Below, piece by piece: positions 48,918-57,181 of a stretch of DNA of 64,000 nt. This DNA comes from Burkholderia glumae LMG 2196 = ATCC 33617 (GTDB taxonomy: Bacteria; Pseudomonadota; Gammaproteobacteria; Burkholderiales; Burkholderiaceae): contig NZ_CP009435.1 of NCBI RefSeq assembly GCF_000960995.1, positions 1,364,001 to 1,428,000 on the forward strand, given 5' to 3'. How positions within the stretch are numbered: the stretch's first letter is position 1; every line of letters begins with the position of its first letter. A program made the translations under genes and the position numbers. Under the pieces are notes generated by a model. The model saw only the letters and a program-made list of their open reading frames with translations. It had not been told where the DNA came from and did no database searches.

Positions 48918-48984
48918 ATTCTAGCGAAATTTCTAAATTTCGCAAGCACATATGTATATATATACAGTGTAATTTCGGAAATTA
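48918..48984 (-). promoter_or_regulatory. Promoter with overlapping palindromic operators for the XRE-ImmA operon
   Basis: On the minus strand: -35 TTGCGA (48940-48945), 16-bp spacer, -10 TAGAAT (48918-48923). The spacer and -35 are covered by GCGAAATTT / AAATTTCGC (48924-48943). A second near-palindrome TAATTTCGGAAATTA lies at 48970-48984. The predicted start is only a few bases before the ATG at 48908, so the message may be nearly leaderless. Confidence 0.6.
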
Positions 48985-49154
48985 TCGTGAGGCATGTGCA
49001 CGAAATGCCCAATTTTGTGGGGCGGGATCCGAAATTCAGCGAGTGGACCGCATCAAGGAGATGTCGGCAGCGCGGGGGCGGTGGCGCGGCGGGACAGCTT
49101 TGCGCGCTGGGCTCCAGATGAGAGCAACGTTCTCTGCTCAGATCACTAGGGAGG
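48985..49154. other. Non-coding DNA upstream of the right repeat complex
   Basis: No gene seen. It contains one more GAAATT half site (CCGAAATTC near 49030). Confidence 0.4.
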
Positions 49155-49275
49155 CTATCTCCAAGTCTGTCTCCAAGAAATGTGGTCATTTGGAGATACA
49201 CTTGGAGATAGTCGAAGGCTTACCCGGTAAGGACTTTCCGCGATTTTGGGCGTTTATCTCCAGATCTCCAGCGGT
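49155..49275. repeat. Right TGGAGAT/hairpin complex, inverted copy of the left one
   Basis: ATCTCCA at 49157, TCTCCA near 49170, TTTGGAGAT at 49189, CTTGGAGAT at 49201, an imperfect hairpin (GGCTTACC / GGTAAGGA region, 49218-49234), then ATCTCCAG at 49256 and 49264. Read on the minus strand it follows the same order as 37203-37310, including the shared GGAGATAAACG and a GGGTAAG hairpin core. Confidence 0.6.
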
Positions 49276-49339
49276 TTTCATTCTTGCGCCGCTTGCCGCC
49301 AGTGCCGGGGTGCAGAGGTAATTCGGAACGCCTGTGGAG

Positions 49340-49360
49340 TGTGGGGGTGCGTTTGGGGGT
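49340..49360. repeat. Right arm-type integrase sites
   Basis: TGTGGGGGTGC (49340-49350) and TTTGGGGGT (49352-49360), matching the TTTGGGGGTA repeats beside the integrase gene. They lie about 60 bp from the attR core. Confidence 0.5.
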
Positions 49361-49422
49361 TCGCTAGTTGGTCGTGTGATTTTTTGTTAAATAAAATCAA
49401 TGACTTGGCGGATTATTGTTGA

Positions 49423-49437
49423 TCCTGCAGCCGACCA
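49423..49437. repeat. attR relic of the tRNA-Thr 3' end
   Basis: TCCTGCAGCCG followed by ACCA, equal to the tRNA-Thr terminus at 35439-35455 with two bases (GC) missing. It marks the right boundary of the integrative element. The deletion would impair the displaced tRNA end but leaves an 11-bp identical core. Confidence 0.6.
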
Positions 49438-49929
49438 TATCCAGCAAGGAGTTACGCAATATTTGCGTAGCCCCTTCGCGTTTCCAATACCCCTCACGTT
49501 TCTCATGCAGGTCAGCGATACTGCCAACGGGCCACGGTGCCGTGTATGTTTCTTGCGGCCGTGGCGCTCTTTGCCCCGCCACTCGTTGCTCCGCCTCTAA
49601 CCCCTTGTCGAGCGTTCGGTGCGTCGGGCCGCCCGCAGGCCGCGGAGTTGATCGATGCCGACTAGCTCGCATGGTGTCGAAACGCGAACGCAGCTTACCT
49701 TTCGTCCAACGGTAACCCGGCCGGACGCGATGCTGCGGCCTGGTGTATCCCCGTTGTCGAAATCGAAACTGTCTCGACGGATGCGAGCGGCCATGCCATC
49801 GCGCCTAAAGACGCCATATCGATTACGACCTCGGTTTACGGCCCCGTTCACACGTTCATCGAGCATCTGGTGTCCGGTGCGCCCCCCGCGAAATGAACTG
49901 CTGTCTGATGCACTTGGCCAGCAAGCAAT
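49438..49929. other. Decayed DNA outside the element with one orphan coding fragment
   Basis: No intact gene. A plus-strand frame at 49666-49896 (76 codons, no start codon in context) ends naturally with TGA and has protein-like composition (AWCIPVVEIETVSTDASGHAIAPKD). It looks like the 3' remnant of a gene whose family I do not recognise. The rest is unassigned. Confidence 0.4.
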
Positions 49930-50313
49930 ATGGAAATTCTCAGCATAACTGAAGATGCACCGACCTATACCGGCGCTTGCGCAAAGCTATCGGCTTGACT
50001 CGTCGGCAGCTCTGAAGTCATGCACATGGTGCGCATTTCAAATCCTGGGCACCAATTACTCGATGGCGGGCTATGGCAGTGGCGAGAAGACGGTGCGCGA
50101 TATGTCAAAATCGGAGCGGCCCATCTGAAGGCTTTCATGGCGGTCGTGAAGGCGGGTTCGGCTTTCGCGAGCACAGTCAAGGATGAGAATTTCGCCGCGT
50201 TCGCCAAGAGCTGCAACGGCCCGGCGTACTATGACAACAACAACGACGGCAAGATGAAGATCAATTTCAAAAAATTCGAAAAAGCTGATGCAGCAACGAA
50301 AGAGGCGAAATGA
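49930..50313 (+). pseudogene. Remnant of a DUF3380-type N-acetylmuramidase (possible T6SS effector)
   Basis: Three pieces of one protein are recognisable. A start, MEILSITED, is at 49930 (frame 1). The family core CAFQILGTNYSMAGYGSGEKTV is near 50030 (frame 2, matching the usual FQI-G-NY pattern). The C-terminal part HLKAFMAVVKAG...NFAAFAKSCNGPAYYDNNND runs to 50313 (frame 1). Most of the catalytic region between the first two pieces is deleted and a frameshift separates the others, so no active enzyme can be made. Its stop overlaps the next gene, as for effector-immunity pairs. Confidence 0.7.
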
Positions 50314-50720
50314 AACGGATCGGCTTGGCAGTGATCGCTGCGCTCGCGTTGTCGATCAGTACGGCAGCGCAAGCCGATCAGCTTCGATCGGGTGTCTATG
50401 CCTTGCGTAGCGTTCCCGGCGCGCAACTGGACTATCGAAAGCTTTACCTTGCTGTCGACAACGGTCACATCACAGGTTTCTTCGACAATCCGTCCACCGC
50501 GCCAGCCGCCAATCATCCGGATCGGGATCCGACTTGCCGCTTTCTGTTGAAGAGCACGTCGGTGGCGAGGAACGAAGTGGATTTCGCCACGCAATTTGGT
50601 GGAGCTCAGGGCCAACCGATTTCGGTGTCGTCGAATGCGAAAGGCGTGTGGTCGGTACGCGTGCATGGCGATCTGCCGAACTGCGATGTTCCTACGATCT
50701 CTACCGGAGATGCGCTGACG

Positions 50721-51935
50721 TGTAGAAGTTCAGACTTGATCTGACAGTAAGGCCTTGCCAAGAGGCGGGGTTACCCGTTTTGATAGAGGTGCGAATCTTC
50801 ATCAAAACAGCGCGCAAGCGCCAAGGAGTAACCCCGTGAGTAGTCTCAACCAAAACGTTATCCGCCACAAGATCGGTCTGCTGAATCTGGCCGCCGAGCT
50901 CGGTAACGTGTCGAAAGCCTGCAAGGTGATGGGGCTGTCGCGCGATACGTTCTACCGCTATCAGAATGCCGTGACCGAGGGCGGCGTCGATGCCCTGTTC
51001 GACAGCAATCGGCGCAAGCCGAATCCCAAGAATCGCGTCGAAGAGTCAACGGAAATCGCCGTTCTGGCCTATGCCATGGAGCAGCCGGCCCACGGACAGG
51101 TTCGGGTCAGCAACGAATTACGCCGGCGCGGCATTTTCGTGTCTGCATCCGGCGTTCGTTCGATCTGGCTGCGTCACGAATTGTCGTCCTTCAAGCTGAG
51201 GCTCGTGGCGCTGGAGAATCAGGTCGCTGAAAAAGGCATCGTGCTGAGCGACGATCAGGTGGCCGCGCTGGAAAGAAAGCAGGACGACGATGTGGCTCAT
51301 GGCGAAATCGAAACCGCTCACCCCGGCTATCTGGGCTCGCAGGACACGTTCTACGTGGGCACGATCAAGGGCGTAGGCCGGATTTACCAGCAGACCTTCG
51401 TCGACACCTACAGCAAAGTGGCGATGGCCAAGCTGTACACGACCAAGACACCGATCACGGCGGCCGATCTGCTCAATGACCGGGTGCTGCCGTTCTTCGA
51501 GGAGCACGGCATGGGTGTGATCCGCATGCTGACCGATCAAGGCACGGAGTATTGCGGCAAGCCGGAATCGCACGATTATCAGCTGTACCTGGCGCTGAAC
51601 GACATCGAGCACACCAAAACCAAGGCGCGACATCCGCAGACCAATGGCATCTGCGAGCGGTTCCATAAAACCATCCTGCAGGAGTTTTATCAGGTCGCGT
51701 TCCGCCACAAGCTCTATCTGACGCTGGTGGAACTGCAGGTCGATCTCGATACTTGGCTGATGTACTACAACGGCGAGCGAACGCATCAAGGTAAGATGTG
51801 TTGTGGTCGCACGCCTTTGCAAACGCTCATCGCGGGCAAGGAGGTGTGGAAGGAGAAAGTGAGCCACCTGAATCTGATCTGACAGTCACGCACCGTCGGA
51901 ACGGGTAACTGTCAGATCGGGTCGCGACTTCTACA
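50721..51935 (+). mobile_element. Complete IS481-family insertion sequence, 1215 bp
   Basis: Terminal inverted repeats TGTAGAAGT at the left end and ACTTCTACA at the right end, extending imperfectly inward with shared GATCTGACAGT. A 7-bp target duplication GCTGACG flanks it (50714-50720 and 51936-51942). It carries one full transposase gene. The sharp ends and exact duplication point to a recent insertion. Confidence 0.93.
50836..51882 (+). CDS. IS481-family transposase
   Basis: 348 aa from GTG at 50836, which follows AAGGAG. The N-terminal helix-turn-helix (LLNLAAELGNVSKACKVMGLSRDTFYRY) is followed by an rve/DDE domain with Asp in FVDTYSKVAMAKLY, Asp in MLTDQGTEYCG and Glu in HPQTNGICERFHKTILQEFYQ. 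It ends YNGERTHQGKMCCGRTPLQTLIAGKEVWKEK. All catalytic residues are intact, so it is probably active. Confidence 0.95.
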   Translation: MSSLNQNVIRHKIGLLNLAAELGNVSKACKVMGLSRDTFYRYQNAVTEGGVDALFDSNRRKPNPKNRVEESTEIAVLAYAMEQPAHGQVRVSNELRRRGIFVSASGVRSIWLRHELSSFKLRLVALENQVAEKGIVLSDDQVAALERKQDDDVAHGEIETAHPGYLGSQDTFYVGTIKGVGRIYQQTFVDTYSKVAMAKLYTTKTPITAADLLNDRVLPFFEEHGMGVIRMLTDQGTEYCGKPESHDYQLYLALNDIEHTKTKARHPQTNGICERFHKTILQEFYQVAFRHKLYLTLVELQVDLDTWLMYYNGERTHQGKMCCGRTPLQTLIAGKEVWKEKVSHLNLI

Positions 51936-52164
51936 GCTGACGTTCAGTGCTGAGCGCGCTTGGATCGGTTTCGCCACGGTTGCTAGTCAACGGGCGCGCT
52001 TGTACGCCAAGCCCGAGGCTCCGGCGGCCACCAGGGCTTATTTGGTCAAGGACGATGTGGCTGCGGTGCTCGCACGAAAAGGGGATTGGGTGCGAGTCGA
52101 TTATTTTTTCCGCGGCACCGACCTGATACGCTGGATCAGGCGCTCCGATTTACGGACGGAGTGA

Positions 52165-52309
52165 TCGAACTCGCCCCGCCGCGATTTCGAAGCGATTCAT
52201 ATTTCCCGGTATTCGCCGTTGGATTTGCTTTTAACTTGAATTGAATAGATCAAATACTATTGAGTAGTCCGACGCTTTCGAGCCCGATCCGGTCGTCGGG
52301 AGATTGGGC
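52165..52309. other. Spacer between the split gene and the IS3 fragment
   Basis: AT-richer non-coding DNA. It may include an end of the IS3-family remnant, but no terminal repeat can be proved without the other end. Confidence 0.35.
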
Positions 52310-52464
52310 ATGAAACAACGATTCAGCAAAGAGCGGATCATCGGTTTCTTGCGCGAGGCAAGGGCAAGGCATTCTGCGGATGAGCGATGTGGGCCTGGGC
52401 ATATCGGCGGGGCGTGAAGCCGTGTCAGATCGAACCAGAAAAGCCAGACCAGTCTGTCTATATT
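52310..52464 (+). pseudogene. Fragments of an IS3-family (IS407-like) transposase
   Basis: MKQRFSKERIIGFLREA at 52310-52360 is the standard start of an IS3-family OrfA. At 52390-52464 WAYRRGVKPCQIEPEKPDQSVYI matches the middle of OrfB (usual form WAYRRGV...PGKPNQNAYIESFNGR). Everything between, including most of both genes, is deleted. Only a scar is left. Confidence 0.7.
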
Positions 52465-52961
52465 CCTGGCCGATTCGGCCGATCGCTGCGCGAATCACGG
52501 CCACCGCGCCGAAGCGTTCAAGCCGGCGCAGCAACCGCCATCTGCGGCGGCCGCCGCGAACTCGGCCACGCACAGCCGCCGCCGATCCCATCTTTCTCAC
52601 CTCGCACACCACACCAATGTGACAAAAATGGTAAATTTCGTCTTAGGGATAAACCCGTATTTTTCCTGCCACGTGCAAATACCATTCATCAGCGCCCCGA
52701 ATCGCCCGCTTTCCCTTGCCAGCCGTGCAATCTAGCCGTTGCGCAGCATCAGGCCGCGAGCGCCGGGGCCGCTTCCAGTTTTGCTCGCCGGCTTCCGACC
52801 TGGCCCCGCAAACCTTTTCGCGCCGCCTCCCTCTCTGTGCGCCGGCACGGTTGGCCATCGTATTTCACATTCGATTTTTCCCGAAGCTGTTAAATTCCGG
52901 TCTCCGTCGATCCGTCCGAGCGCCGCTTGCCCCCGCGCGTTGCTGAGTATCCGCCCCTGCC
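52465..52961. other. Intergenic region before the GGDEF gene
   Basis: About 500 bp of GC-rich DNA with no credible gene; the open frames here have shadow-like Arg/Pro/Ser composition. It should contain the promoter of the cyclase gene. Confidence 0.4.
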
Positions 52962-54149
52962 ATGTCCGCCATCACCGTTGCTCTGGCTACTACCGCGCTG
53001 TTCGGACTCGTGATGCTCGTGCTGCTCGGCTCGCTGGTGCGCACCGGCGCGGCCGGCGTGCGCGAGTGGTTCGCGGCAAACCTGATGCTGTCGGTGTCGC
53101 TCGCGCTGCTGCTCGCGCGCGGCAGGATGCCCGACATCTTCACGGTGGTGCTCGGCAACGGCATGCTGGTGCTCTCGGGCGTCACGCTCTATGCCGGCTA
53201 CGCGCGCTTTCTCGGCTTGCCGCCGCGCTGGCCCTGGCTCGCGCTGTTCACGGGCCTGACGCTGCCGGCCCTGGTTTACTGGCACTACATGGCCGACAGC
53301 ATCCCGACGCGGGTGGGCATCACCACGTCCTACACGGCCATCGTCTGCATCGCGATCGCGGTCATCGTGATCCGGCGTTATCGCACGGGCCAGTCGCGCT
53401 ATCCCTATGTCGCCACCGCAGGCCTGGCCGCGCTGTTCGCGATCAGCCAGATCCTGCGCGGCGCCTACTTCATGATGCTGCCGGGGCCGGTGGGCGCGCA
53501 GGCGTATCTGGGCACGTTCAACATCAGCCTGCTCTGCGTGGGCGCGGCGATCATGCCGGTGATGTCGATGTGCGCGATCATGATGGTTCACGATTCGATG
53601 CAGCTGGCCGCGCGCCGCGTGATCGACCACGACTTCCTCACGCGTGCGCTGTCGCGGCAGCGTTTCGAGGTGGTGGCGCGCGCCCGCGTGCGCGATGCGG
53701 AACGCGATGGCACGCCGCTGTCGCTGCTGCTGATCGACCTCGACCACTTCAAGTCGATCAACGACACCTACGGCCACGCGGGCGGCGACGCGGTGCTGCG
53801 CGAGTTCGCCGAGCTGATGCTGCAGAAGCTGCGCGGCGGCGATGCGCTGGGCCGCCTCGGCGGTGAGGAGTTCGCGGTCCTGCTGCCGCGCACGACGCTC
53901 TCGGACGCGCTGCGCATCGCCGACCGCCTGCGCGACGAGGTCAGCCGGCACACGGTGGAAACGGCGGCGGGGCTCTGCTCGTACAGCACCAGCGGCGGGC
54001 TCGCGAGCCGCATGCCCGGCGAAACCTTCGAGCAGATGTCGGCGCGCGCCGACCGCGCGCTCTACGACGCAAAGGTCTCGGGCCGCAACCGCGTCTGCGC
54101 GCACGCGGGCATGTCGCAATCGGCGATCGCGCAGTTCGACTCGGTCTGA
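52962..54149 (+). CDS. Membrane-bound diguanylate cyclase (GGDEF)
   Basis: 395 aa. About six N-terminal membrane helices (residues 5-210) form a sensory part of unknown ligand. The GGDEF domain follows (about 225-385) with LLLIDLDHFKSINDTYGHAGGDAVLREF, active-site GGEEF (300-304) and an inhibitory I-site RGGD (291-294) exactly five residues upstream. It should make cyclic di-GMP under product inhibition. It lies beside the T6SS cluster, convergent with tssL. Confidence 0.94.
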   Translation: MSAITVALATTALFGLVMLVLLGSLVRTGAAGVREWFAANLMLSVSLALLLARGRMPDIFTVVLGNGMLVLSGVTLYAGYARFLGLPPRWPWLALFTGLTLPALVYWHYMADSIPTRVGITTSYTAIVCIAIAVIVIRRYRTGQSRYPYVATAGLAALFAISQILRGAYFMMLPGPVGAQAYLGTFNISLLCVGAAIMPVMSMCAIMMVHDSMQLAARRVIDHDFLTRALSRQRFEVVARARVRDAERDGTPLSLLLIDLDHFKSINDTYGHAGGDAVLREFAELMLQKLRGGDALGRLGGEEFAVLLPRTTLSDALRIADRLRDEVSRHTVETAAGLCSYSTSGGLASRMPGETFEQMSARADRALYDAKVSGRNRVCAHAGMSQSAIAQFDSV

Positions 54150-54280
54150 AACGCCGGCGGCGCTACCGGGCAGCACGCACGAGGCGCTGCCGGCGGGCCG
54201 GCGAAGAGGGGGAAGGCAGGCGTCGTGGCGCCGCCAGGCCGCTGCTCGGGCAAGCCGGGCCGCGGCCGTGATCGAGCCGC

Positions 54281-54297
54281 CCGGGGCACCGCCCCGG
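54281..54297. other. GC hairpin between convergent GGDEF and tssL genes
   Basis: CCGGGGC / GCCCCGG with a 3-base loop. No T tract, so terminator activity is uncertain. Nothing else is visible between 54,150 and 54,327. Confidence 0.4.
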
Positions 54298-54327
54298 ACT
54301 CTAGCCGTCACGGCCGCCGCGCCCTCC

Positions 54328-55119
54328 TCAAGGCAGCGAAATCGTCAGGTTCGCCGATTCCGGTCCGACCTTGATGATCTGCGAGTACGGCGCGAGCGCC
54401 TTCAGCGTATGGTCGCGCAGGTAGGTATTGAGCCCGATGAACGCGAGCAGCCCCACCAGCGCGAACACGGCGCCGATGGCCCACAGCGGCACCTCGCGCT
54501 TCAGGCGGTGCGCGATCTGGTCGGGCAGCGCCCAGTGTGGCGCGAACGGCGCGCGCTTGCCCTTCATCTGCGCGATCTCGTCGCCGATCCGCGCGGTCAG
54601 GTAGGCGAGCTTCTCGGGCCCTTCGAGCAGGTACTTGCCCTGGAAGCCGAGCAGCAGGCACATGTGGAACACCTCGAGCGACTGCAGGCGCGCGGCGCCG
54701 CGCGCGCGGCATTCCTCGAGATACTGGAAGAACTTCTCGCCGGCCAGCTGCTCGCCGAACAGCACGAGCTGCAGCGGCCGCTGCTCCCATTCGGCGCGCA
54801 CCTTGAACTGCGACGACAGCACGGCCTCGTCGATCGCGGCGCAGAACGCGAACTTGGCGGCGTACACATCGTCGGCGCCGACGTTGAGCTTTTTCGCGCC
54901 GCGCTCGAAATCGGCGAGGAACTCCTGGATTCGCCCGCGGAATTCGTTGGCCTCGCCGGGCTCGCGGCCGTTCTTCAGCAGGAACATCATGAAGAAGCCG
55001 TCGTACAGCAGGTCGAGCAGCGAACGCGCCTGGAAGCTGGCGTCGGTCGACGAGGCCGAGTGCGGGGCGGAGGAAGGCGGCGGCGTGTTGCCGCCGAACA
55101 GGGAGGGCGCGTAGCTCAT
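54328..55119 (-). CDS. tssL: T6SS membrane complex protein TssL (DotU/IcmH family)
   Basis: 263 aa. Cytoplasmic hook domain (about 28-215) with DLLYDGFFMMFLLKNG, DDVYAAKFAFCAAIDEAVLSS and FFQYLEECRARGAARLQSLEVFHMCLLLGFQGKYL. A single membrane helix (about 218-238) and a 25-residue periplasmic end follow; there is no fused OmpA-type peptidoglycan-binding domain, so anchoring must be by another protein. Start overlaps the tssK stop. Confidence 0.96.
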   Translation of the reverse strand: MSYAPSLFGGNTPPPSSAPHSASSTDASFQARSLLDLLYDGFFMMFLLKNGREPGEANEFRGRIQEFLADFERGAKKLNVGADDVYAAKFAFCAAIDEAVLSSQFKVRAEWEQRPLQLVLFGEQLAGEKFFQYLEECRARGAARLQSLEVFHMCLLLGFQGKYLLEGPEKLAYLTARIGDEIAQMKGKRAPFAPHWALPDQIAHRLKREVPLWAIGAVFALVGLLAFIGLNTYLRDHTLKALAPYSQIIKVGPESANLTISLP

Positions 55120-56462
55120 GATGTGACGGCGATCAGTTCGAATTTGAGGTCGTTGATGCCCGACGGCGCGTAGATCATCGCCGACTGCGACTGCAGCATG
55201 CGCTCATAGAGCGGGCTGCGCGCGTCGAGCGCGAAGTAGCAGGCGCCGGGGCGCACCGGAATCGCGGGCGGCACCTGCGGCGTGTACGACAGCCGCACGC
55301 CCGGCATCGCGGACAGCACCAGCTTGTCGACGTCGTCGGGCGCGCCGACCTTGAAGCGCGCGGGCACGGCGTCCACCAGTTCCACCGACGCCATGTCGGC
55401 CGACACGGCGAGGTAGAACTCGGTCTTGTCGTCGATCTTGCCGGAGTCGAGCCGGCCGATGTGGAACGACGGCCGCACTTCCTCGAGCGTGATCGCGAAG
55501 TAGCGCGTCGAGATCACGGTCTCGAGCAGCTCGCGCAGCATGGTGTCGAGGCGCGCGAACGGCGGGCCGGGATCGTCGTGGCGATAGGCGGGCAGGTCGG
55601 CGAGTGCGTAGGACTTCGAGAACGTCATCAGCTGGCCGGCCAGGCGCAGCAGCTCCTGGAACAGCCGCTCGGGATGCAGCGCGCAATGCTGGTACAGGTG
55701 CGCGAGCGAGGCGAACGCGGCGTTGGCGGTGTGCAGCAGCCAGAACGAGGCGATGTCGCCGGAGCGGAACTCGATGATGTTCTTGGTCGGCTCGCGGTGG
55801 AAGCCGTACAGCGCGTTGACCTTGGCCTGCAGCGCGTCGATCAGCTGGCGCAGCCGCTGCATCAGGATCCCGGAGGCCTCGATGGCCAGGCACGGCGGCA
55901 CGAAGGTGTCGTCGAACTCGAAGCCGGAGGTGGCGGTACGGCGCACGCGCACGAGCGGAATCGCCAGCAGCTGGTCGCGCGGCTCGCTGTGCGCGATCAG
56001 CTTCACGTTGGTCTTGAGGAACGTGATGTCGGCCTCGGCCGCGTCGGTGAACTGGTCGGAGATCGGGTTGTTCTCGCTCGTGAAGCGGCTCGTGAAGCCG
56101 CCGTCGGCGTCCTCCACGTAGTTCGACCCGGTTTCGCGCAGCGGATGCAGTGCGAGATAGAACGTGAACTCGTTGATGCCCTCGGGCAGCGTATCGAGCG
56201 CGACGGGCGGCGGCAGGTCGTCGGCCTGCGGCGCGGAATACAGCGCGCCGTCGGGGAAGATCAGCGACAGCTCCGAGAGCCGCAGCACGTTGCTGCTGAT
56301 CGCGTCGCGGTCCAGCTTCACCGAGCGCACGCCCCAGTTGTACGGCTGGATCGCCTGCACCGACTCGAACAGGCGTGCCTCGTGGTAGGCGTCCTGACGT
56401 TGAAAGTGCTGAGGCCGCAGAAACAGGCCTTCACCCCATAGCACCTTGGCCGAATAACTCAT
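55116..56462 (-). CDS. tssK: T6SS baseplate protein TssK
   Basis: 448 aa, full length. Begins KVLWGEGLFLRPQHFQRQDAYHE and contains YNWGVRSVKLDRDAI, EINEFTFYLAL-type strands and the C-terminal receptor-like domain (AMPGVRLSYTPQVPPAIPVRPGACYFALD). TssK links the baseplate to the membrane complex. It is the middle gene of tssJ-K-L on the minus strand. Confidence 0.96.
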   Translation of the reverse strand: MSYSAKVLWGEGLFLRPQHFQRQDAYHEARLFESVQAIQPYNWGVRSVKLDRDAISSNVLRLSELSLIFPDGALYSAPQADDLPPPVALDTLPEGINEFTFYLALHPLRETGSNYVEDADGGFTSRFTSENNPISDQFTDAAEADITFLKTNVKLIAHSEPRDQLLAIPLVRVRRTATSGFEFDDTFVPPCLAIEASGILMQRLRQLIDALQAKVNALYGFHREPTKNIIEFRSGDIASFWLLHTANAAFASLAHLYQHCALHPERLFQELLRLAGQLMTFSKSYALADLPAYRHDDPGPPFARLDTMLRELLETVISTRYFAITLEEVRPSFHIGRLDSGKIDDKTEFYLAVSADMASVELVDAVPARFKVGAPDDVDKLVLSAMPGVRLSYTPQVPPAIPVRPGACYFALDARSPLYERMLQSQSAMIYAPSGINDLKFELIAVTS

Positions 56463-56563
56463 CTCACATCCCGAACGTGATTATGTGGTAGCCCGGCTTA
56501 TCGCGCGCCGGGTCACGTAAATGTCAAACTGGTCAAATTGACTTTGAATCGTCATCGAGTCCG

Positions 56564-57181
56564 TCAGCCGCCGCAGCTGACCGACGACAGCATATTGAGC
56601 TGCTGCGCCGGCATGCCCTGCTGCGGCGCGATCACGTTACCGCCCGTCACCGTCATCGCGCAGTTGTGCAGGCCGATGATTATGCCGGATTTCTCCGATT
56701 TCGCCGGATCGAATGCCAGCTTCCAGCGTTGCAGCGCGGGCGAGCGAAACAGCGCGACGACGCCGAACGCCTGCGCCTCGCGCGAGACCTTCTCGGTGGC
56801 GTTGTAGTGCTGCCCCGGAATCAGCGTCACCTCGCGCACGCTGAGCAGGTCGGCGCCGAGCGTGGCCTTCTCCTTGGCGGGATCGGTGAACGCGTCGAAC
56901 GGTGCCTGCATGAACGAGGTCGGATCCTTCAGCGTGTAGAGCCTTACTACTAATGCGAGCGGCCGGTTGTCGTTGGCGGCGTTCAGGTTCGGCGCGGCGT
57001 AGAGGGTCACGGCCAGATTGCGCGGCGGCTTCTGCGCGTCGGGCACATCGGGCTTGCCGATGCCGACCATCTGCAGCGCGGCGCTGCCTGCCGAACCGAG
57101 CAGCGGCACCGCCGCCGCGCAGCCTGCCAGAAGCGCGCAGGCCGCGAGCGGCAGCGCGAAGCGGGAGAGAAACGGAGTCAT
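56564..57181 (-). CDS. tssJ: T6SS outer-membrane lipoprotein TssJ
   Basis: 205 aa from ATG at 57181. The signal peptide ends in lipobox LLAGC (Cys about 21). The transthyretin-like domain has NLAVTLYAAPNLNAANDNRPLALVVRLYTLKD and ADLLSVREVTLIPGQ. It tethers TssM to the outer membrane. An upstream in-frame ATG at 57244 would add 21 residues before the signal peptide and is less likely. About 100 bp separate it from tssK. Confidence 0.92.
   Translation of the reverse strand: MTPFLSRFALPLAACALLAGCAAAVPLLGSAGSAALQMVGIGKPDVPDAQKPPRNLAVTLYAAPNLNAANDNRPLALVVRLYTLKDPTSFMQAPFDAFTDPAKEKATLGADLLSVREVTLIPGQHYNATEKVSREAQAFGVVALFRSPALQRWKLAFDPAKSEKSGIIIGLHNCAMTVTGGNVIAPQQGMPAQQLNMLSSVSCGG

Larger units (their letters stand above)
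50310..52164 (+). pseudogene. Exported SH3-like protein (probable immunity partner), split by an IS481-type insertion
   Basis: The 5' part (50310-50720, 137 codons) has a signal peptide MKRIGLAVIAALALSISTAAQA and overlaps the muramidase remnant by four bases. Removing the insertion and one 7-bp target copy joins codon 137 in frame to 51943-52164, giving a 210-aa protein. The 3' part, AWIGFATVASQRARLYAKPEAP...YLVKDDVAAVLARKGDWVRVDYFF, resembles a bacterial SH3 domain. Its location in the periplasm and its pairing with a muramidase suggest immunity; this is inference. The left fragment now ends in insertion-derived codons (CRSSDLI). Confidence 0.75.

Noticed and set aside
48949..48966. TATATATATA stretch as a possible phase-variable repeat
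   Set aside because: Only a few TA units upstream of the XRE-ImmA promoter; too short to support slippage, more likely promoter-associated AT-rich DNA.
52387..52893. 168-codon plus-strand frame before the GGDEF gene
   Set aside because: Only its first 26 codons resemble protein (an IS3 OrfB fragment); the rest is out-of-frame Ser/Arg/Pro sequence.
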